Source: Shewanella eurypsychrophilus
GTDB lineage: Bacteria; Pseudomonadota; Gammaproteobacteria; Enterobacterales; Shewanellaceae
DNA: 64,000 bases
Assembly (NCBI RefSeq): GCF_007004545.3
Contig: NZ_CP045503.2
Span: 2,946,501 to 3,010,500, forward strand
Direction of reading: 5' to 3'
Below, one piece after another: positions 1 through 10,950 of the stretch. The notes below the pieces were generated by a model that saw only the letters and a program-made list of their open reading frames with translations, had not been told where the DNA came from and did no database searches. How positions within the stretch are numbered: position 1 is the stretch's first letter; the number at the start of each line of letters is the position of its first letter. A program made the translations under genes and the position numbers.

Positions 1-39
1 CCTAGTGGCAAGTTTTTCGATCAGTTCGGATTTTGTCAT
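1..39 (-). CDS. ihfB: Integration host factor beta subunit, N-terminal 13 codons only
   Basis: The window edge cuts this gene. Read on the minus strand from the ATG at 39, the peptide is MTKSELIEKLATR, which matches the start of IHF-beta, the DNA-bending HU-family protein that pairs with IhfA. Its position just downstream of rpsA on the same strand is the conserved rpsA-ihfB order, which supports the call. Everything beyond residue 13 lies outside the window. Confidence 0.85.
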   Translation of the reverse strand, partial: MTKSELIEKLATR

Positions 40-80
40 CCTATACCCTCTATTATCAAGCCAATCACAGTCACCTTGCA

Positions 81-110
81 GGAATACACTTTAAAAATAC
101 AGTGTATTCC
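81..110. other. Perfect 10-bp inverted repeat between rpsA and ihfB
   Basis: GGAATACACT and its exact complement AGTGTATTCC flank a 10-base AT-rich loop in the 108-bp gap between rpsA and ihfB. No T-run follows on the minus strand, so it is not a standard intrinsic terminator. It could be an mRNA processing or stability hairpin that sets the rpsA:ihfB ratio; that role is inferred. Confidence 0.4.
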
Positions 111-147
111 AGAACTTCAGGCGATCGTCTTACATAGTGTAGAACAA

Positions 148-1815
148 TTACTTGCGAGCTGCTTTGAACGCTTCAGCCATAGCACTGCTCATCACAGCGT
201 CTTCTTGCTTGTTCAAGCTAGCCATTGCTTCTTTCTCTTCAGCTTCATCTTTCGCTTTGATAGATAGGCTGATAGTACGGTTCTTACGGTCAACACCCAT
301 GAACTTAGATTCAACAGCGTCGCCTACAGAGTAAACTGTAGATGCATCTTCGATACGCTCACGAGAGATATCAGATACACGTAGGTAACCTTCAACAGTT
401 TCTGCAAGTTCAATTGTAACGCCTTTAGCGTCAACAGCTGTAACAGTACCGTTAACAACAGTTCCCTTCTTCTTATCAGCAAGGTAAGCGTTGAATGGAT
501 CGTCTTCAGTCTGCTTAACACCAAGACTGATACGCTCGCGCTCAGGGTCAACAGAAAGAACAACTGCGTTGATCTCGTCGCCTTTCTTGTAATCAGCAAC
601 AGCTTCTTCGCCAGTACCGTTCCAAGAAATATCAGAAAGGTGAACTAGACCGTCGATGCCACCGTCAAGACCGATGAAGATACCGAAGTCAGTGATTGAC
701 TTGATCTTACCAGTTACTTTATCACCCTTGTTAAAGCGCTCTGCGAAGTCATCCCACGGGTTAACTTTACACTGCTTAAGGCCAAGAGAAATACGACGAC
801 GCTCTTCATCGATGTCAAGAACTAGAACTTCAACTTCATCACCTAGGTTAACAACCTTTGATGGGTGGATGTTCTTGTTAGTCCAATCCATTTCAGAAAC
901 GTGAACAAGACCTTCAACGCCTTCTTCGATTTCAACGAAACAACCGTAGTCAGTTAGGTTAGTAACGCGACCAGTCAAACGTGTGTTTTCTGGGTAGCGC
1001 TTGCTGATTTCTAACCATGGATCTTCGCCAAGTTGCTTAAGACCTAGTGAAACACGAGTGCGCTCACGGTCATACTTAAGTACTTTAACGTCAATCTCAT
1101 CGCCAACATTAACGATTTCAGATGGGTGCTTAACACGCTTCCAAGCCATATCAGTGATATGTAGAAGACCGTCAACACCACCAAGGTCTACGAATGCACC
1201 GTAGTCAGTTAGGTTCTTAACGATACCCTTAACTGATTGACCTTCTTGTAGGTTCTCAAGAAGAGCATCACGCTCTGCACTGCTTTCAGATTCGATAACA
1301 GCACGACGAGAAACAACAACGTTGTTGCGCTTCTGGTCTAACTTGATAACTTTGAATTCTAGATCTTTGTTTTCTAGGTGAGCTGTATCGCGAACTGGGC
1401 GAACGTCAACTAGAGAACCAGGTAGGAATGCACGGATACCGTTTAATTCAACAGTGAAACCGCCTTTAACCTTACCATTGATGACACCGATAACAGTCTC
1501 AGCATCTTCGTACGCTTTTTCTAGAACAATCCAAGCTTCATGACGCTTAGCTTTTTCGCGAGAAAGTTGAGTCTCACCGAAGCCATCTTCAACAGAGTCA
1601 AGCGCAACATGCACAGTGTCACCAACAGAGATTTCAAGTTCGCCTTGAGCGTTCTTGAACTGTTCTGCTGGGATTGGGCTTTCTGACTTAAGACCTGCGT
1701 CAACCAGTACCATACCGTTTTTAATCGATACAACGACACCAGTTACAATTGAACCAGGGCGGAACTCAAGTTCATTTAGGGATTCTTCAAATAGATCAGC
1801 AAAAGATTCAGTCAT
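148..1815 (-). CDS. rpsA: 30S ribosomal protein S1
   Basis: This 555-residue protein is the full S1 length seen in gammaproteobacteria. It is built from six S1/OB-fold RNA-binding repeats; later repeats show the typical G-x-V-x-x-(L/I)-T-D-(Y/F)-G-x-F-(V/I) pattern ([33 protein letters not shown]). The start [13 protein letters not shown] is the usual one. S1 binds the 30S subunit and unfolds mRNA leaders for initiation. It lies between cmk (upstream) and ihfB (downstream), all on the minus strand, as in E. coli and Pseudomonas. S1 is known to repress its own translation through its leader; I did not identify the leader structure here. Confidence 0.98.
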   Translation of the reverse strand: MTESFADLFEESLNELEFRPGSIVTGVVVSIKNGMVLVDAGLKSESPIPAEQFKNAQGELEISVGDTVHVALDSVEDGFGETQLSREKAKRHEAWIVLEKAYEDAETVIGVINGKVKGGFTVELNGIRAFLPGSLVDVRPVRDTAHLENKDLEFKVIKLDQKRNNVVVSRRAVIESESSAERDALLENLQEGQSVKGIVKNLTDYGAFVDLGGVDGLLHITDMAWKRVKHPSEIVNVGDEIDVKVLKYDRERTRVSLGLKQLGEDPWLEISKRYPENTRLTGRVTNLTDYGCFVEIEEGVEGLVHVSEMDWTNKNIHPSKVVNLGDEVEVLVLDIDEERRRISLGLKQCKVNPWDDFAERFNKGDKVTGKIKSITDFGIFIGLDGGIDGLVHLSDISWNGTGEEAVADYKKGDEINAVVLSVDPERERISLGVKQTEDDPFNAYLADKKKGTVVNGTVTAVDAKGVTIELAETVEGYLRVSDISRERIEDASTVYSVGDAVESKFMGVDRKNRTISLSIKAKDEAEEKEAMASLNKQEDAVMSSAMAEAFKAARK

Positions 1816-1917
1816 TTTTAAGTTACTTTCTTTAATAAACCACAGCCCATCCTGGATGTGGAGTCAGTATAATAATCCACAACATCCTTGTTGCGAAAGG
1901 TTAAACCTAGATTAACA

Positions 1918-2610
1918 TTAACCTAGATTTGGTAATTTTGATTCGATATGTCTCAATGCAATATTGAGCACTTCTTCTATCCCGATACCTGAAGTATCAA
2001 TAACCAATGCATCATCGGCTGGAACTAAAGGGGCAACACTGCGATTCATATCGCGGTCATCACGCTCTTTAATCTCGGACAAAAGACGGTCGATATTAAC
2101 ATCGAAGCCATTGTCCCGCAACTGATTATAGCGTCTTTGCGCCCTTTCTTCGGCCGATGCAGTCAAATAAATTTTAGCTGGTGTGCCCGGAAAAACAACC
2201 GTTCCCATATCACGGCCATCAGCAATAAGTCCTGGCGCGCCATTAAATGCGCGTTGACGGCGCAATAATGCTTCTCTAACGCGTGGGAAAGCGGCCACTT
2301 TAGAGGCCGCATTCGAACATTCTTGGCTGCGGATATCGGTTGAGACATCTTCACCTTCAAGTACTACTTTGATACCTTGAGTTTCACTGCCAGTAATGAA
2401 CTGCACATCAAGGTGCGCGGCAAGTAAAGTAAGCGACTCTTCGTTATCAAGTTCTACATTATGATGAATAGCGGCTAAGGCTAGGACGCGGTAAATCGCA
2501 CCGCTATCCAGTAATTTCCAACCGAGTCGCTGCGCTAGCAACTGACTGATTGTACCCTTACCTGCTCCGCTAGGGCCGTCAATAGTGACAATAGGCGCCC
2601 GTTCTGACAT
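1918..2610 (-). CDS. cmk: Cytidylate kinase
   Basis: The 230-residue protein phosphorylates CMP and dCMP with ATP. The P-loop is visible near the start ([13 protein letters not shown]), followed by the LLDSGAIYR segment and the [11 protein letters not shown] loop typical of bacterial CMP kinase. I chose the ATG at 2610 ([12 protein letters not shown]) because GGAG lies 6 bases upstream; the frame stays open 22 codons further but without family similarity. It precedes rpsA by 102 bp on the same strand, the conserved cmk-rpsA pair. Confidence 0.96.
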   Translation of the reverse strand: MSERAPIVTIDGPSGAGKGTISQLLAQRLGWKLLDSGAIYRVLALAAIHHNVELDNEESLTLLAAHLDVQFITGSETQGIKVVLEGEDVSTDIRSQECSNAASKVAAFPRVREALLRRQRAFNGAPGLIADGRDMGTVVFPGTPAKIYLTASAEERAQRRYNQLRDNGFDVNIDRLLSEIKERDDRDMNRSVAPLVPADDALVIDTSGIGIEEVLNIALRHIESKLPNLG

Positions 2611-2679
2611 AAATTTCTCCACAGTAAAATCCATCTTCCCTAAGATTTTTAAATGAGTGCTTCCAGTGACCCACATTTA

Positions 2680-2688
2680 TTATCCACA
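2680..2688 (+). promoter_or_regulatory. DnaA-box match upstream of cmk
   Basis: TTATCCACA is an exact match to the high-affinity DnaA box and lies about 70 bp upstream of the cmk start. A single 9-mer can occur by chance, so binding is only a possibility. Confidence 0.3.
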
Positions 2689-2812
2689 CACTGAAAAATA
2701 AAGCGCGCGCATTATAAACCATGTAAATAAATAAAGCGGTAAAAACTTCCGTAGACCCCCTCACTTATTCAGCCCATATACAGGAAAAGTGATTAATTAG
2801 GTGCAACATAAA

Positions 2813-2840
2813 GATAAAAAAATGGGCCTACAGGCCCATT
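2813..2840 (-). terminator. Intrinsic terminator of aroA
   Basis: AATGGGCC and GGCCCATT form a GC-rich stem at 2821-2840. Read on the minus strand it is followed by a T-rich run (TTTTTTATCTTT). It lies 30 bp after the aroA stop codon. Confidence 0.8.
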
Positions 2841-2869
2841 ATTCGTGTGTCACAGCGTCGGCTGTTCAC

Positions 2870-4150
2870 TTATCGTGCAAGTGCTGCAAACTGCTTGAAA
2901 TAATCAGGGAATGTTTTAGACGTACAGTCTGGATCATTGATTGTGATGCCACAATCGGCAAACGCCAACATAGAGAAACACATGGCCATTCTATGATCGT
3001 TATAGGTATCGATATCGGCAGTATGAGGCTTAGCCGGTGGCGTGATACTGATATAGTCATGCCCTTCATCTACCGTCGCACCCACCTTTCTGAGTTCGGT
3101 AGCCATGGCCGCTAATCTATCGGTCTCTTTGATCCGCCAGTTATAAATATTACGAATATGGGTCGTGCCAGTAGCAAATAGTGCTGCGGTCGCAATAGTC
3201 ATGGCAGCATCTGGAATGTGGTTCATGTCTAAATCGACAGCTTTGAGTTTAGCCACTCGAGAGATGATATAATCATCGCCCCACTCGATGTCTGCGCCCA
3301 TTTGTTCGAGCACATCAGCAAACTTTACATCGCCTTGAATACTCTTACGCCCCACGCCAGTGACTTTGACTTCACCGCCCTTGATGGCACCTGCAGCTAA
3401 GAAATAGGACGCGGAAGATGCATCGCCTTCAACCAATACTTTACCTGGTGATACATAGTGCTGGCCTGATTTGATTTCGAAACGTGCATAATCATGATTG
3501 ATCACATCGACACCGAACTGAGCCATTAAAGCCAAGGTAATATCAATATAGGGCTTAGAAACTAACTCACCCTTAATCTTTATATTAACATCACCTTTTG
3601 CCAAAGGTGCAACCATCAATAAGGCCGTTAAGAACTGGCTGGACAGATCGCCTGCAATTTCGACTTCACCCGCATTTAGCCCTGTCGCATTAATGGTTAA
3701 TGGTGGAAAGCCCTCATTTTTAAGGTAAGTAACATTCGCACCTAGTTGACGTAAAGCGTCGACAAGATCGCCAATTGGGCGCTCTTCCATTCTCGGCTCA
3801 CCCGTTAAGGTAAATTCACCTTGGCCTAGAGTCAGAGCAGCACAGAGAGGTCTCATTGCTGTGCCAGCATTACCCAAAAACAAAGTCTGGACTTGGCTTG
3901 CGTTTAATGGTGCGCCGACGCCATCAAGTTCACAAACGGTATTATTCTCACTTAGGCGATAACTGACACCTAACTGCTTTAAAGATGCCAACATATAACG
4001 GATATCATCCGAATCCAGCAAGTTGGTGAGTGTCGTGGTGCCTTTAGCTAAAGTGGCTAATAATAGTGCACGGTTAGAAATGCTTTTTGAGCCAGGGATA
4101 TTGATAGTGCCCTGTACTTTGCTAATGGGCTCGAGACGTAGCTGCTTCAT
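2870..4150 (-). CDS. aroA: 3-phosphoshikimate 1-carboxyvinyltransferase (EPSP synthase)
   Basis: This 426-residue enzyme joins phosphoenolpyruvate to shikimate-3-phosphate in the sixth step of the shikimate pathway. Visible family motifs are the start [14 protein letters not shown], the [13 protein letters not shown] loop that binds [19 protein letters not shown] and, near the C terminus, [10 protein letters not shown]. The Gly in the LGNAGTA loop is the normal class I form, so there is no sign of glyphosate tolerance. The start MKQLRLEPI matches the family. It sits upstream of cmk-rpsA, separated by its own terminator, and diverges from the aminotransferase gene. Confidence 0.97.
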   Translation of the reverse strand: MKQLRLEPISKVQGTINIPGSKSISNRALLLATLAKGTTTLTNLLDSDDIRYMLASLKQLGVSYRLSENNTVCELDGVGAPLNASQVQTLFLGNAGTAMRPLCAALTLGQGEFTLTGEPRMEERPIGDLVDALRQLGANVTYLKNEGFPPLTINATGLNAGEVEIAGDLSSQFLTALLMVAPLAKGDVNIKIKGELVSKPYIDITLALMAQFGVDVINHDYARFEIKSGQHYVSPGKVLVEGDASSASYFLAAGAIKGGEVKVTGVGRKSIQGDVKFADVLEQMGADIEWGDDYIISRVAKLKAVDLDMNHIPDAAMTIATAALFATGTTHIRNIYNWRIKETDRLAAMATELRKVGATVDEGHDYISITPPAKPHTADIDTYNDHRMAMCFSMLAFADCGITINDPDCTSKTFPDYFKQFAALAR

Positions 4151-4588
4151 TAAAATACTTCTATATCATTGCGGGACAAACAAACCGCAGGTTAACATTA
4201 GATGTTCATGGCAAACAGACTATATCGAGCACGACAAGCGCCATCACGACAAAATGGCAATCTGTTTAACCGGCGTTTGAACTTCGTAGTTATAAATTTA
4301 CTGATTAAGCAGCACTATTCAACACTTTTTTATGTTTTTATTGTGTTTCGCGGTAATTTTCTTTCAAACGCTCATATATCTAACATTTGTTTGCATAAAT
4401 TAGCCGGTAAAATCGACTTTTGTCATTGTTGTGAATACGAGCATCTCAGGTGGAACAAATTCCTGCCAGTTAATTAGTTTACTCAATTCCCTCTATTCAC
4501 TATTACTGGCTCTGTGTTTTACGTTACTCTAAACTTCATGAATAAAAAGGCAGATTACGCCAATAAATCTAATAAGGGTAAATAAGCT
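4151..4588. other. 438-bp divergent intergenic region (aroA / aminotransferase)
   Basis: AT-rich, with no convincing gene. It must hold the divergent promoters of aroA and the aminotransferase gene. I looked for a TyrR box and found only a poor half-match near 4407, so I assign no operator. Confidence 0.4.
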
Positions 4589-5794
4589 ATGTTCGACACT
4601 CTCACCGCTCTGCCTTCAGATCCGATCCTTGGGTTGATGACTAAATATAGAGAAGATACACACGCCAATAAAATCGATCTTGGTGTTGGAGTCTATAAAG
4701 ATGAGGTGGGTCACACCCCGATCTTAGCTTGCGTAAAGAAGGCTGAGCAACATCGCATAGACACTGAGGAAACAAAAGTTTACATAGGGCCAACGGGCTC
4801 TGCGAACTTCAACGCGCTTCTCACTGAACTCGCATTTGGCAAGAGTAACCCAGCTCTGTTGGCCAACAGGATCCGAACCGTTTCGACCCCAGGTGGAACG
4901 GGAGCATTAAGAGTCGCCGCTGATTTTATTGTTCGCGCCAGCCAGTTAACAGCATCACAAAAAGCCGTTATTTGGGTCAGTGATCCGACCTGGGCCAATC
5001 ATACCGGCTTGTTTGAAGCTGCTGGTATCGAAGTTAAGACCTACCCTTATTACGATTACGACAGCAAAAGCCTTAAATTTGACGAGATGAAGGCGGCACT
5101 GTCTCAAGTTGGACCTGATGATGTGGTGCTGCTTCATGCATGTTGCCATAACCCCAGTGGCATGGATCTCAATGAAGCCCAATGGGATCAAATCATTGAG
5201 ATAACCCAGCAACAAGGCTTCACGCCACTCATCGACATGGCCTATCAAGGCTTTGGTGTCGGCGTAGATGAAGATGCCTATGGTGTGCGTAAGATGGCTG
5301 CATCAGTAGATAATATGATCTTATGTAGTTCATGTTCTAAAAACTTCGGTCTATATCGTGAGCGTATCGGTGCCTGTTCTATTGTCGGTAAAGATGCAAA
5401 CTCTGCCAATGTCGCATTTTCTGTCTTACTCTATGTGGTGCGTTGTATCTACTCTATGCCGCCAGCTCACGGTGCAGCCATCGTTGAGACGATACTAGGC
5501 TCTGAAGAGCTAAAACAAGAATGGTTAGCTGAGCTAAAAGTTATGCGCGATCGCATCAATGGCAATCGTAGCATGCTAGTAAACAAGTTGATCGAGAAGG
5601 GGGTCAAGCGTGACTTTGGCTTTATTGCCCAGCAAAAGGGCATGTTCTCATTCCTAGGAGTCAATTCTCAGCAAGTAGAGCGCCTGCAACAAGAGCACAG
5701 CATCTATATGGTGGACTCTAGCCGCATCAGCATAGCGGGTATTGGTCTTGCGAACGTTGATTACTTAGCGGAATCGATAGCGAAAATACTCTAG
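4589..5794 (+). CDS. aspC: Aspartate/aromatic aminotransferase, class I (AspC/TyrB family)
   Basis: A 401-residue PLP-dependent aminotransferase that moves amino groups between aspartate or aromatic amino acids and 2-oxoglutarate in the cytoplasm. The PLP lysine is in SSCSKNFGLYRERIGAC, and GGTGALRVAADF, HACCHNPSG and PLIDMAYQGFG are family hallmarks. From recalled sequences it is closer to E. coli AspC than to TyrB (GVGVYKDE, SKNFGLY, PPAHGA, KQGMFSF-like end). Placement beside aroA suggests a part in tyrosine/phenylalanine synthesis, so the choice between AspC and TyrB is open. AAGGG lies upstream of the ATG. Confidence 0.88.
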   Translation: MFDTLTALPSDPILGLMTKYREDTHANKIDLGVGVYKDEVGHTPILACVKKAEQHRIDTEETKVYIGPTGSANFNALLTELAFGKSNPALLANRIRTVSTPGGTGALRVAADFIVRASQLTASQKAVIWVSDPTWANHTGLFEAAGIEVKTYPYYDYDSKSLKFDEMKAALSQVGPDDVVLLHACCHNPSGMDLNEAQWDQIIEITQQQGFTPLIDMAYQGFGVGVDEDAYGVRKMAASVDNMILCSSCSKNFGLYRERIGACSIVGKDANSANVAFSVLLYVVRCIYSMPPAHGAAIVETILGSEELKQEWLAELKVMRDRINGNRSMLVNKLIEKGVKRDFGFIAQQKGMFSFLGVNSQQVERLQQEHSIYMVDSSRISIAGIGLANVDYLAESIAKIL

Positions 5795-5808
5795 AAGTAA
5801 AAAATAAG

Positions 5809-5832
5809 TTCCTAGGATCTAGGTCCTAGGAA
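5809..5832. repeat. CTAG-rich palindrome between convergent genes
   Basis: TTCCTAGGA and TCCTAGGAA form a perfect 9-bp stem around TCTAGG, 15 bp after the aminotransferase stop, and TTTTC follows. It may end transcription of the plus-strand gene. Similar CTAG-rich palindromes lie at 25719 and 47835, also between convergent genes. Confidence 0.6.
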
Positions 5833-5952
5833 TTTTCTTCATTGGCTAAATGAAAGGCTCATCTTTGAGTCTTTCATCTAGCTGACGAAGTCAGTACCTA
5901 ACAGCCAGTTTACTGGCGTCGAACAGCCCATGAAATGGGCGTCATCTTTGCA

Positions 5953-7044
5953 TTAACTGTTTTTAACAGCAAAATCCTTCATAAACTCAACCAACGCCTC
6001 GACCCCTTCTATGGGCATCGCATTATAAATACTCGCGCGCATACCACCGACACTTCTATGGCCTTTCAGAGCCACAAGCTTGGCTTGTGTCGCTTGGTTA
6101 AGGAACTCACTGTTGAGCGCTTCATTGGCGAGATAAAACGTCACATTCATCACCGAGCGGTTTTCAACGCTAACCTTAGACGTGTAGAAATCACTGCTGT
6201 CGATAAAATCATAAAGCAGCGCCGCCTTCTTCAGGTTTGTTTCGGCCATGGCTGCTATTCCTCCACAACCTTTAAGCCAGCTAAACACCTCTGCTGCTAA
6301 GTACCAAGCAAAGGTTGGCGGCGTGTTGTACATGGAGCCATGTTTGACCGCTAGGCGGTAATCCATGATTGAAGATTGAGGCAGGCAAGGTAATGACAAT
6401 AGATCGTCACGAACAATGACAATACTCAGACCCGAAGGTCCAATATTTTTTTGAGCCCCCGCGTAGATTAATCCATATCGACTCACATCTATTGTTCTAG
6501 ACATGATATTTGACGACATATCGGCAACGATCGGCCAAGGAGAGTCAAACTCATCAAATATTTCGATACCATCTACGGTCTCATTTGGACAGTAATGCAG
6601 GTAGCGATAATCTTTGTTAATCTCTTTTAAGTTAGGAATAACCACCTTGTTAATATCATTAGTATTTTCAACAATATCTATACTATCTATCTGGGAGTCA
6701 CTGGTCAGTTTTATGGCTTCAGCAACGGCCGACTTTGACCAACTACCGGAGACTAAGTACAGCGCCTGACCATTCTCACCAAGAAAATTATTCACTACAG
6801 CTGAAAACTGACCTCGACCACCACCGTGCATAAACAGCACATGGTAGTTAGAGGGGATAGACATCAATTCACGCAAATCGATTTCCGCTTGCTCGGTCAG
6901 TGCAATAAACTCTTTACTGCGATGACTTATCTCCATCACCGACGTACCTAGGCCATTCCAATCCAATAACTCAGATTGTGCCTTTTGCATTACGGCTTGG
7001 GGTAACATGGCTGGACCTGCACAGAAATTATATGTCGCGCTCAC
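5953..7044 (-). CDS. serC: Phosphoserine aminotransferase
   Basis: This 363-residue class V aminotransferase converts 3-phosphohydroxypyruvate to phosphoserine and also serves the pyridoxal-phosphate pathway. Family signatures are the start [20 protein letters not shown], the PLP lysine in [16 protein letters not shown], and the C-terminal [17 protein letters not shown]. Translation appears to begin at a GTG (7044) with an AGAGAA element upstream. It follows gyrA on the same strand as in Pseudomonas, but gyrA has its own terminator, so serC probably has its own promoter. Confidence 0.97.
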   Translation of the reverse strand: MSATYNFCAGPAMLPQAVMQKAQSELLDWNGLGTSVMEISHRSKEFIALTEQAEIDLRELMSIPSNYHVLFMHGGGRGQFSAVVNNFLGENGQALYLVSGSWSKSAVAEAIKLTSDSQIDSIDIVENTNDINKVVIPNLKEINKDYRYLHYCPNETVDGIEIFDEFDSPWPIVADMSSNIMSRTIDVSRYGLIYAGAQKNIGPSGLSIVIVRDDLLSLPCLPQSSIMDYRLAVKHGSMYNTPPTFAWYLAAEVFSWLKGCGGIAAMAETNLKKAALLYDFIDSSDFYTSKVSVENRSVMNVTFYLANEALNSEFLNQATQAKLVALKGHRSVGGMRASIYNAMPIEGVEALVEFMKDFAVKNS

Positions 7045-7160
7045 TTCTCTATCCTCTTATCTATTAATGATGAAAATTTAGTTTGCCATAGGGTTAGTGA
7101 CTTTACTTATAATATTTTTCTATTTGGAACTATCTTTTCTATTTTTCATAAGCCTAAAAC

Positions 7161-7190
7161 AAAAAGAGCGTCCAATTGGACGCTCGTTTT
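7161..7190 (-). terminator. Intrinsic terminator of gyrA
   Basis: GAGCGTCCAATTGGACGCTC (7166-7185) is a perfect palindrome. On the minus strand it is followed by TTTTTGTTTT. It starts 18 bp past the gyrA stop. Confidence 0.85.
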
Positions 7191-7202
7191 AGAGGTTAAC
7201 GC

Positions 7203-9917
7203 TTATTCGGCAGGCTCTGCCTCAGGCTCATCATCTTTGGGCTCTTCGCCTTCGACAACTTGCCCTGCTTCGACGTTATCGCCCTCTTGGATGATAGGAT
7301 TGCCCTCTTCATCGAGTTCGACCTCATCCTCCTGGATTTCATCGATACGCTGAAGACCAACCACCTTCTCTCCTTCTGCGGTACGAATGATCGTCACACC
7401 TTGAGTGTTACGACCAATAGTAGAAACACCCGTTGCAGGAGTTCGTACTAAGGTACCTCTATCACTGATAAGCATGAGCTCATCATTTTCACCGACTTGA
7501 ACGGCGCCGACTACGGCACCATTTCGCTCGCTGACCTTGATAGAGACAACACCCTTAGTCGCACGGCTCTTAGCCGGATACTCATCGAGTGCGGTACGTT
7601 TACCGTATCCATTCTCGGTGACCGTCAAGATAGCACCATCTTCTTTCGGCACAATCAGTGAAACCACTTTCTGACCATCTTCTAAGCGGATACCACGAAC
7701 ACCGGTAGCGGTACGACCCATAGGACGCAATGCAACGAGCTCTTCGTTAGTTTCCGGGTCAAGTTTAACCAGACCGGTTTCAGAGTCTCTCACCATCTCG
7801 TTGAAACGAACCACTTTGCCCGCATCGGAGAACAACATGATGTCACTCTTGCCATCGGTAATATCGACACCGATAAGCTCATCGCCATCTTTAAGATTTA
7901 CAGCGATGATGCCGTTAGCACGTGGATTGCTGTATGCAGTCAGTGCAGTCTTCTTCACGGTGCCGTGTGAAGTCGCCATGATGATAAACTTATCATCGGC
8001 ATATTCACGCACTGGAAGGATGGCCGTAATGTGCTCACCTTCAGAAAGAGGCAGTAAGTTAACGATTGGACGACCGCGAGCCTGACGGCTAGCGAGCGGC
8101 AACTGATACACTTTAAGCCAATAGAGCTTACCAAAATCAGAGAAACACAAAATAGTATCGTGGGTGTTGGCAACCAGTAACTTCTCGACGAAGTCTTCAT
8201 CTTTCACTTTTGCCGCTGACTTACCTTTACCACCACGGCGCTGAGCCTGGTAGTCGGTCAATGGCTGATACTTGGCGTAGCCTAAGTGAGATAAGGTCAC
8301 TACCACATCTTCTTCATTGATAAGATCTTCAAGACTCATATCAACTTCGTTAGCATTAATGACGGTACGACGCTCATCACCGAAGTTTTCAAGTACTTCG
8401 TTTAACTCTTCCTTGATCACTTCCAATAAACGCTCAGGGCTGCGCAAGATAAAGAGTAATGCCGCGATGATCTCAATCAGCTCTTCATACTCAGCTAATA
8501 TTTTCTCATGCTCAAGACCCGTTAGCTTATGTAAGCGTAGGTCTAAGATAGCTTGCGCTTGTTGCTCGGTAAGGTAATAGTGATCGTCACGAATACCATA
8601 CTCAGGCTCTAACCATTCAGGACGCGCTGCATCATCGCCGGCTTTTTCAAGCATGGCTTTAACATGACCTAATTCCCAACCTTGAGCGATCAGCTTAACT
8701 TTAGCTTCAGCAGGCGTCGGTGATGCCTTGATCATTGCAATAATTGGATCGATATTTGCTAATGCGATAGCCAGAGATTCGAGGATATGAGCACGTTCAC
8801 GTGCCTTTTTCAATTCAAATACAGTACGGCGCGTTACAACTTCACGGCGGTGAAGAATAAAGCACTCGAGCATCTCTTTTAGGTTAAACAATTTAGGCTG
8901 ACCATTGGTCAAGGCCACCATGTTTATCCCGAACGAGCATTGCATCTGAGTCTGTGCATAAAGATTGTTTAGTACAACCTCACCCACTTCTCCACGCTTG
9001 ATCTCGATAACGATGCGCATACCATCTTTATCAGACTCATCACGTAGACCGCTGATGCCTTCCATTTTCTTATCTTTAACTAGCTCTGCAATCTTTTCAA
9101 TGAGACGTGCTTTGTTAACTTGATAAGGGATCTCGTGAACGATAATACGCTCACGGCCATTATCTTCTACTTGAACTTCAGCCTTGGAACGCATGATTGC
9201 ACGCCCACGCCCAGTCTTATAGGCATCGATGATCCCTTTGCGGCCATTGATCATTGCTGCAGTAGGAAAATCAGGTCCTGGAATGTATTCCATTAACTGT
9301 TCGATAGACAATGCAGGCTCTTCAATTAGCGCCAAACAACCTTTAATCACTTCAGTAATGTTATGAGGCGGGATATTTGTCGCCATACCTACGGCAATAC
9401 CTGAAGAACCGTTAACCAAGAGTGTCGGTATACGGGTAGGCATCACTTCCGGAATAAACTCAGTACCATCATAGTTAGGCACAAAGTCGACGGTCTCTTT
9501 TTCAAGATCCGCCAATAGCTGATGAGCTAACTTATCCATACGGATTTCGGTATAACGCATCGCCGCTGCGGCATCACCATCGACAGAACCAAAGTTACCT
9601 TGGCCATCGATTAAAGGGTAACGCATAGAGAAAGGCTGTGCCAAACGAACGATAGTGTCATAAACCGCAGTATCACCGTGAGGGTGGTACTTACCGATAA
9701 CGTCACCGACAACACGTGCCGATTTCTTATAAGGTTTATTCCAATCGTTTTTAAGTTCACTCATAGCGAAGAGTACGCGGCGGTGAACAGGCTTAAGACC
9801 GTCACGAACATCTGGTAGTGCACGGCCGACAATCACGCTCATGGCGTAATCTAGATATGAATTCTTTAATTCGTCTTCAATATTAATTGGTGTTATAGAT
9901 GAAGCCAGATCAGTCAT
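7203..9917 (-). CDS. gyrA: DNA gyrase subunit A
   Basis: The 904-residue breakage-reunion subunit of gyrase introduces negative supercoils together with GyrB. The catalytic tyrosine is in [11 protein letters not shown], and the GyrA box QRRGGKGKS begins the C-terminal beta-pinwheel, which ends in a long acidic tail rich in Glu and Asp. In the quinolone-determining region, residue 83 is Thr ([10 protein letters not shown]) with Asp87 intact. Thr83 is the wild-type residue in several gammaproteobacteria, including Pseudomonas, so it is not by itself a resistance change. The start [18 protein letters not shown] is standard. Confidence 0.98.
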   Translation of the reverse strand: MTDLASSITPINIEDELKNSYLDYAMSVIVGRALPDVRDGLKPVHRRVLFAMSELKNDWNKPYKKSARVVGDVIGKYHPHGDTAVYDTIVRLAQPFSMRYPLIDGQGNFGSVDGDAAAAMRYTEIRMDKLAHQLLADLEKETVDFVPNYDGTEFIPEVMPTRIPTLLVNGSSGIAVGMATNIPPHNITEVIKGCLALIEEPALSIEQLMEYIPGPDFPTAAMINGRKGIIDAYKTGRGRAIMRSKAEVQVEDNGRERIIVHEIPYQVNKARLIEKIAELVKDKKMEGISGLRDESDKDGMRIVIEIKRGEVGEVVLNNLYAQTQMQCSFGINMVALTNGQPKLFNLKEMLECFILHRREVVTRRTVFELKKARERAHILESLAIALANIDPIIAMIKASPTPAEAKVKLIAQGWELGHVKAMLEKAGDDAARPEWLEPEYGIRDDHYYLTEQQAQAILDLRLHKLTGLEHEKILAEYEELIEIIAALLFILRSPERLLEVIKEELNEVLENFGDERRTVINANEVDMSLEDLINEEDVVVTLSHLGYAKYQPLTDYQAQRRGGKGKSAAKVKDEDFVEKLLVANTHDTILCFSDFGKLYWLKVYQLPLASRQARGRPIVNLLPLSEGEHITAILPVREYADDKFIIMATSHGTVKKTALTAYSNPRANGIIAVNLKDGDELIGVDITDGKSDIMLFSDAGKVVRFNEMVRDSETGLVKLDPETNEELVALRPMGRTATGVRGIRLEDGQKVVSLIVPKEDGAILTVTENGYGKRTALDEYPAKSRATKGVVSIKVSERNGAVVGAVQVGENDELMLISDRGTLVRTPATGVSTIGRNTQGVTIIRTAEGEKVVGLQRIDEIQEDEVELDEEGNPIIQEGDNVEAGQVVEGEEPKDDEPEAEPAE

Positions 9918-10213
9918 AAACTGCTCGATCCCTTGAAATGTAGCTTACCACTGACAATCCGAAATGGAGAGCCAAAATGGAACAGCCTGAAAACGTGATT
10001 TGGCATTCTAACACAGTTATTTTTTGCTACCAGACCCTATTCAACTTTAGCGATAAATAAGTGAAGTCCGTATAAATAATTGACTAAAATCAAACAATGT
10101 TCGCTAATCAATCAATTGGTTAAATTATCACTGCTTTCTTATTTGGTGATGCTTTGAATCTTCAAGCCTATGGGTATAATGACATCATTAATAATCGCTA
10201 TTGAGGTGATATA

Positions 10214-10939
10214 GTGGAACAAGAAATTAAGCCTGAGATAAATGTCGATCCTGCAGAGATCGCAAAATTTGAAAAAATGGCAGCGACCTGGTGGGATCCT
10301 GAAGGCGAATTTAAGCCATTACATAAGTTAAACCCGCTTCGACTCAACTATATCGATCAGACCTGTGGCGGTCTTTTTGGTAAGCACGTTCTGGATGTTG
10401 GCTGTGGCGGTGGGATCTTATCAGAGAGCATGGCCCGCATCGGTGCCAAGGTTAACGGCTTAGACATGGGCACTGAGCCTCTGGATGTCGCCAGATTACA
10501 TGCAATAGAAATGGGCGTTGAGCTCAACTATATCCAAGATACAGCAGAATCACATAGAGAGGATCATTATGGCGCCTATGATGTTGTCACTTGTATGGAG
10601 ATGCTAGAACACGTCCCTAGCCCACGTTCAGTGATCCAAGCCTGCGCCGATATGGTAAAACCGGGGGGGCATGTATTCTTCTCTACTATTAATAGAAACA
10701 CCCGTGCCTATATAGAAACGATATTAGGCGCTGAATACCTGCTTAAGATGTTACCCGTAGGCACCCATGACCATAGTAAGTTTATTAAGCCTTCTGAGCT
10801 CATCTCTCTTGCAGAAAATGCTGAGTTATTTTGTGAAGACGCCACAGGCATCACTTACAACCCGCTCACAGAATCCTTCTCTTATACCAAGAGTGTCGAT
10901 GTTAACTATATGATTGCAACCCGAAAGAGTAATGATTGA
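10214..10939 (+). CDS. ubiG: Ubiquinone biosynthesis O-methyltransferase
   Basis: This 241-residue SAM-dependent methyltransferase carries out both O-methylations of ubiquinone synthesis. Visible motifs are [19 protein letters not shown] near the start, the SAM-binding [26 protein letters not shown] and [12 protein letters not shown]. The start is a GTG at 10214 preceded by TGAGGTGAT, a good ribosome-binding site. It is divergent from gyrA and overlaps the context of the downstream HAD gene by an 11-bp gap, which suggests one operon. Confidence 0.96.
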   Translation: MEQEIKPEINVDPAEIAKFEKMAATWWDPEGEFKPLHKLNPLRLNYIDQTCGGLFGKHVLDVGCGGGILSESMARIGAKVNGLDMGTEPLDVARLHAIEMGVELNYIQDTAESHREDHYGAYDVVTCMEMLEHVPSPRSVIQACADMVKPGGHVFFSTINRNTRAYIETILGAEYLLKMLPVGTHDHSKFIKPSELISLAENAELFCEDATGITYNPLTESFSYTKSVDVNYMIATRKSND

Positions 10940-10950
10940 GGAGCAACCAA

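Noticed and set aside
148..1815. Several long frames opposite or overlapping rpsA (and likewise gyrA, serC, nadA, bkd and pgm)
   Set aside because: They are antisense or out-of-frame shadows of well-identified genes, without ribosome-binding sites or family similarity.
4400..4425. TyrR box upstream of the aminotransferase
   Set aside because: GGTAAA-N6-TTTTGT fits only one half-site of TGTAAA-N6-TTTACA.
9665..9680. Quinolone-resistance change in GyrA (Thr83)
   Set aside because: Thr at position 83 is wild type in several gammaproteobacteria; Asp87 is intact, so no resistance is claimed.
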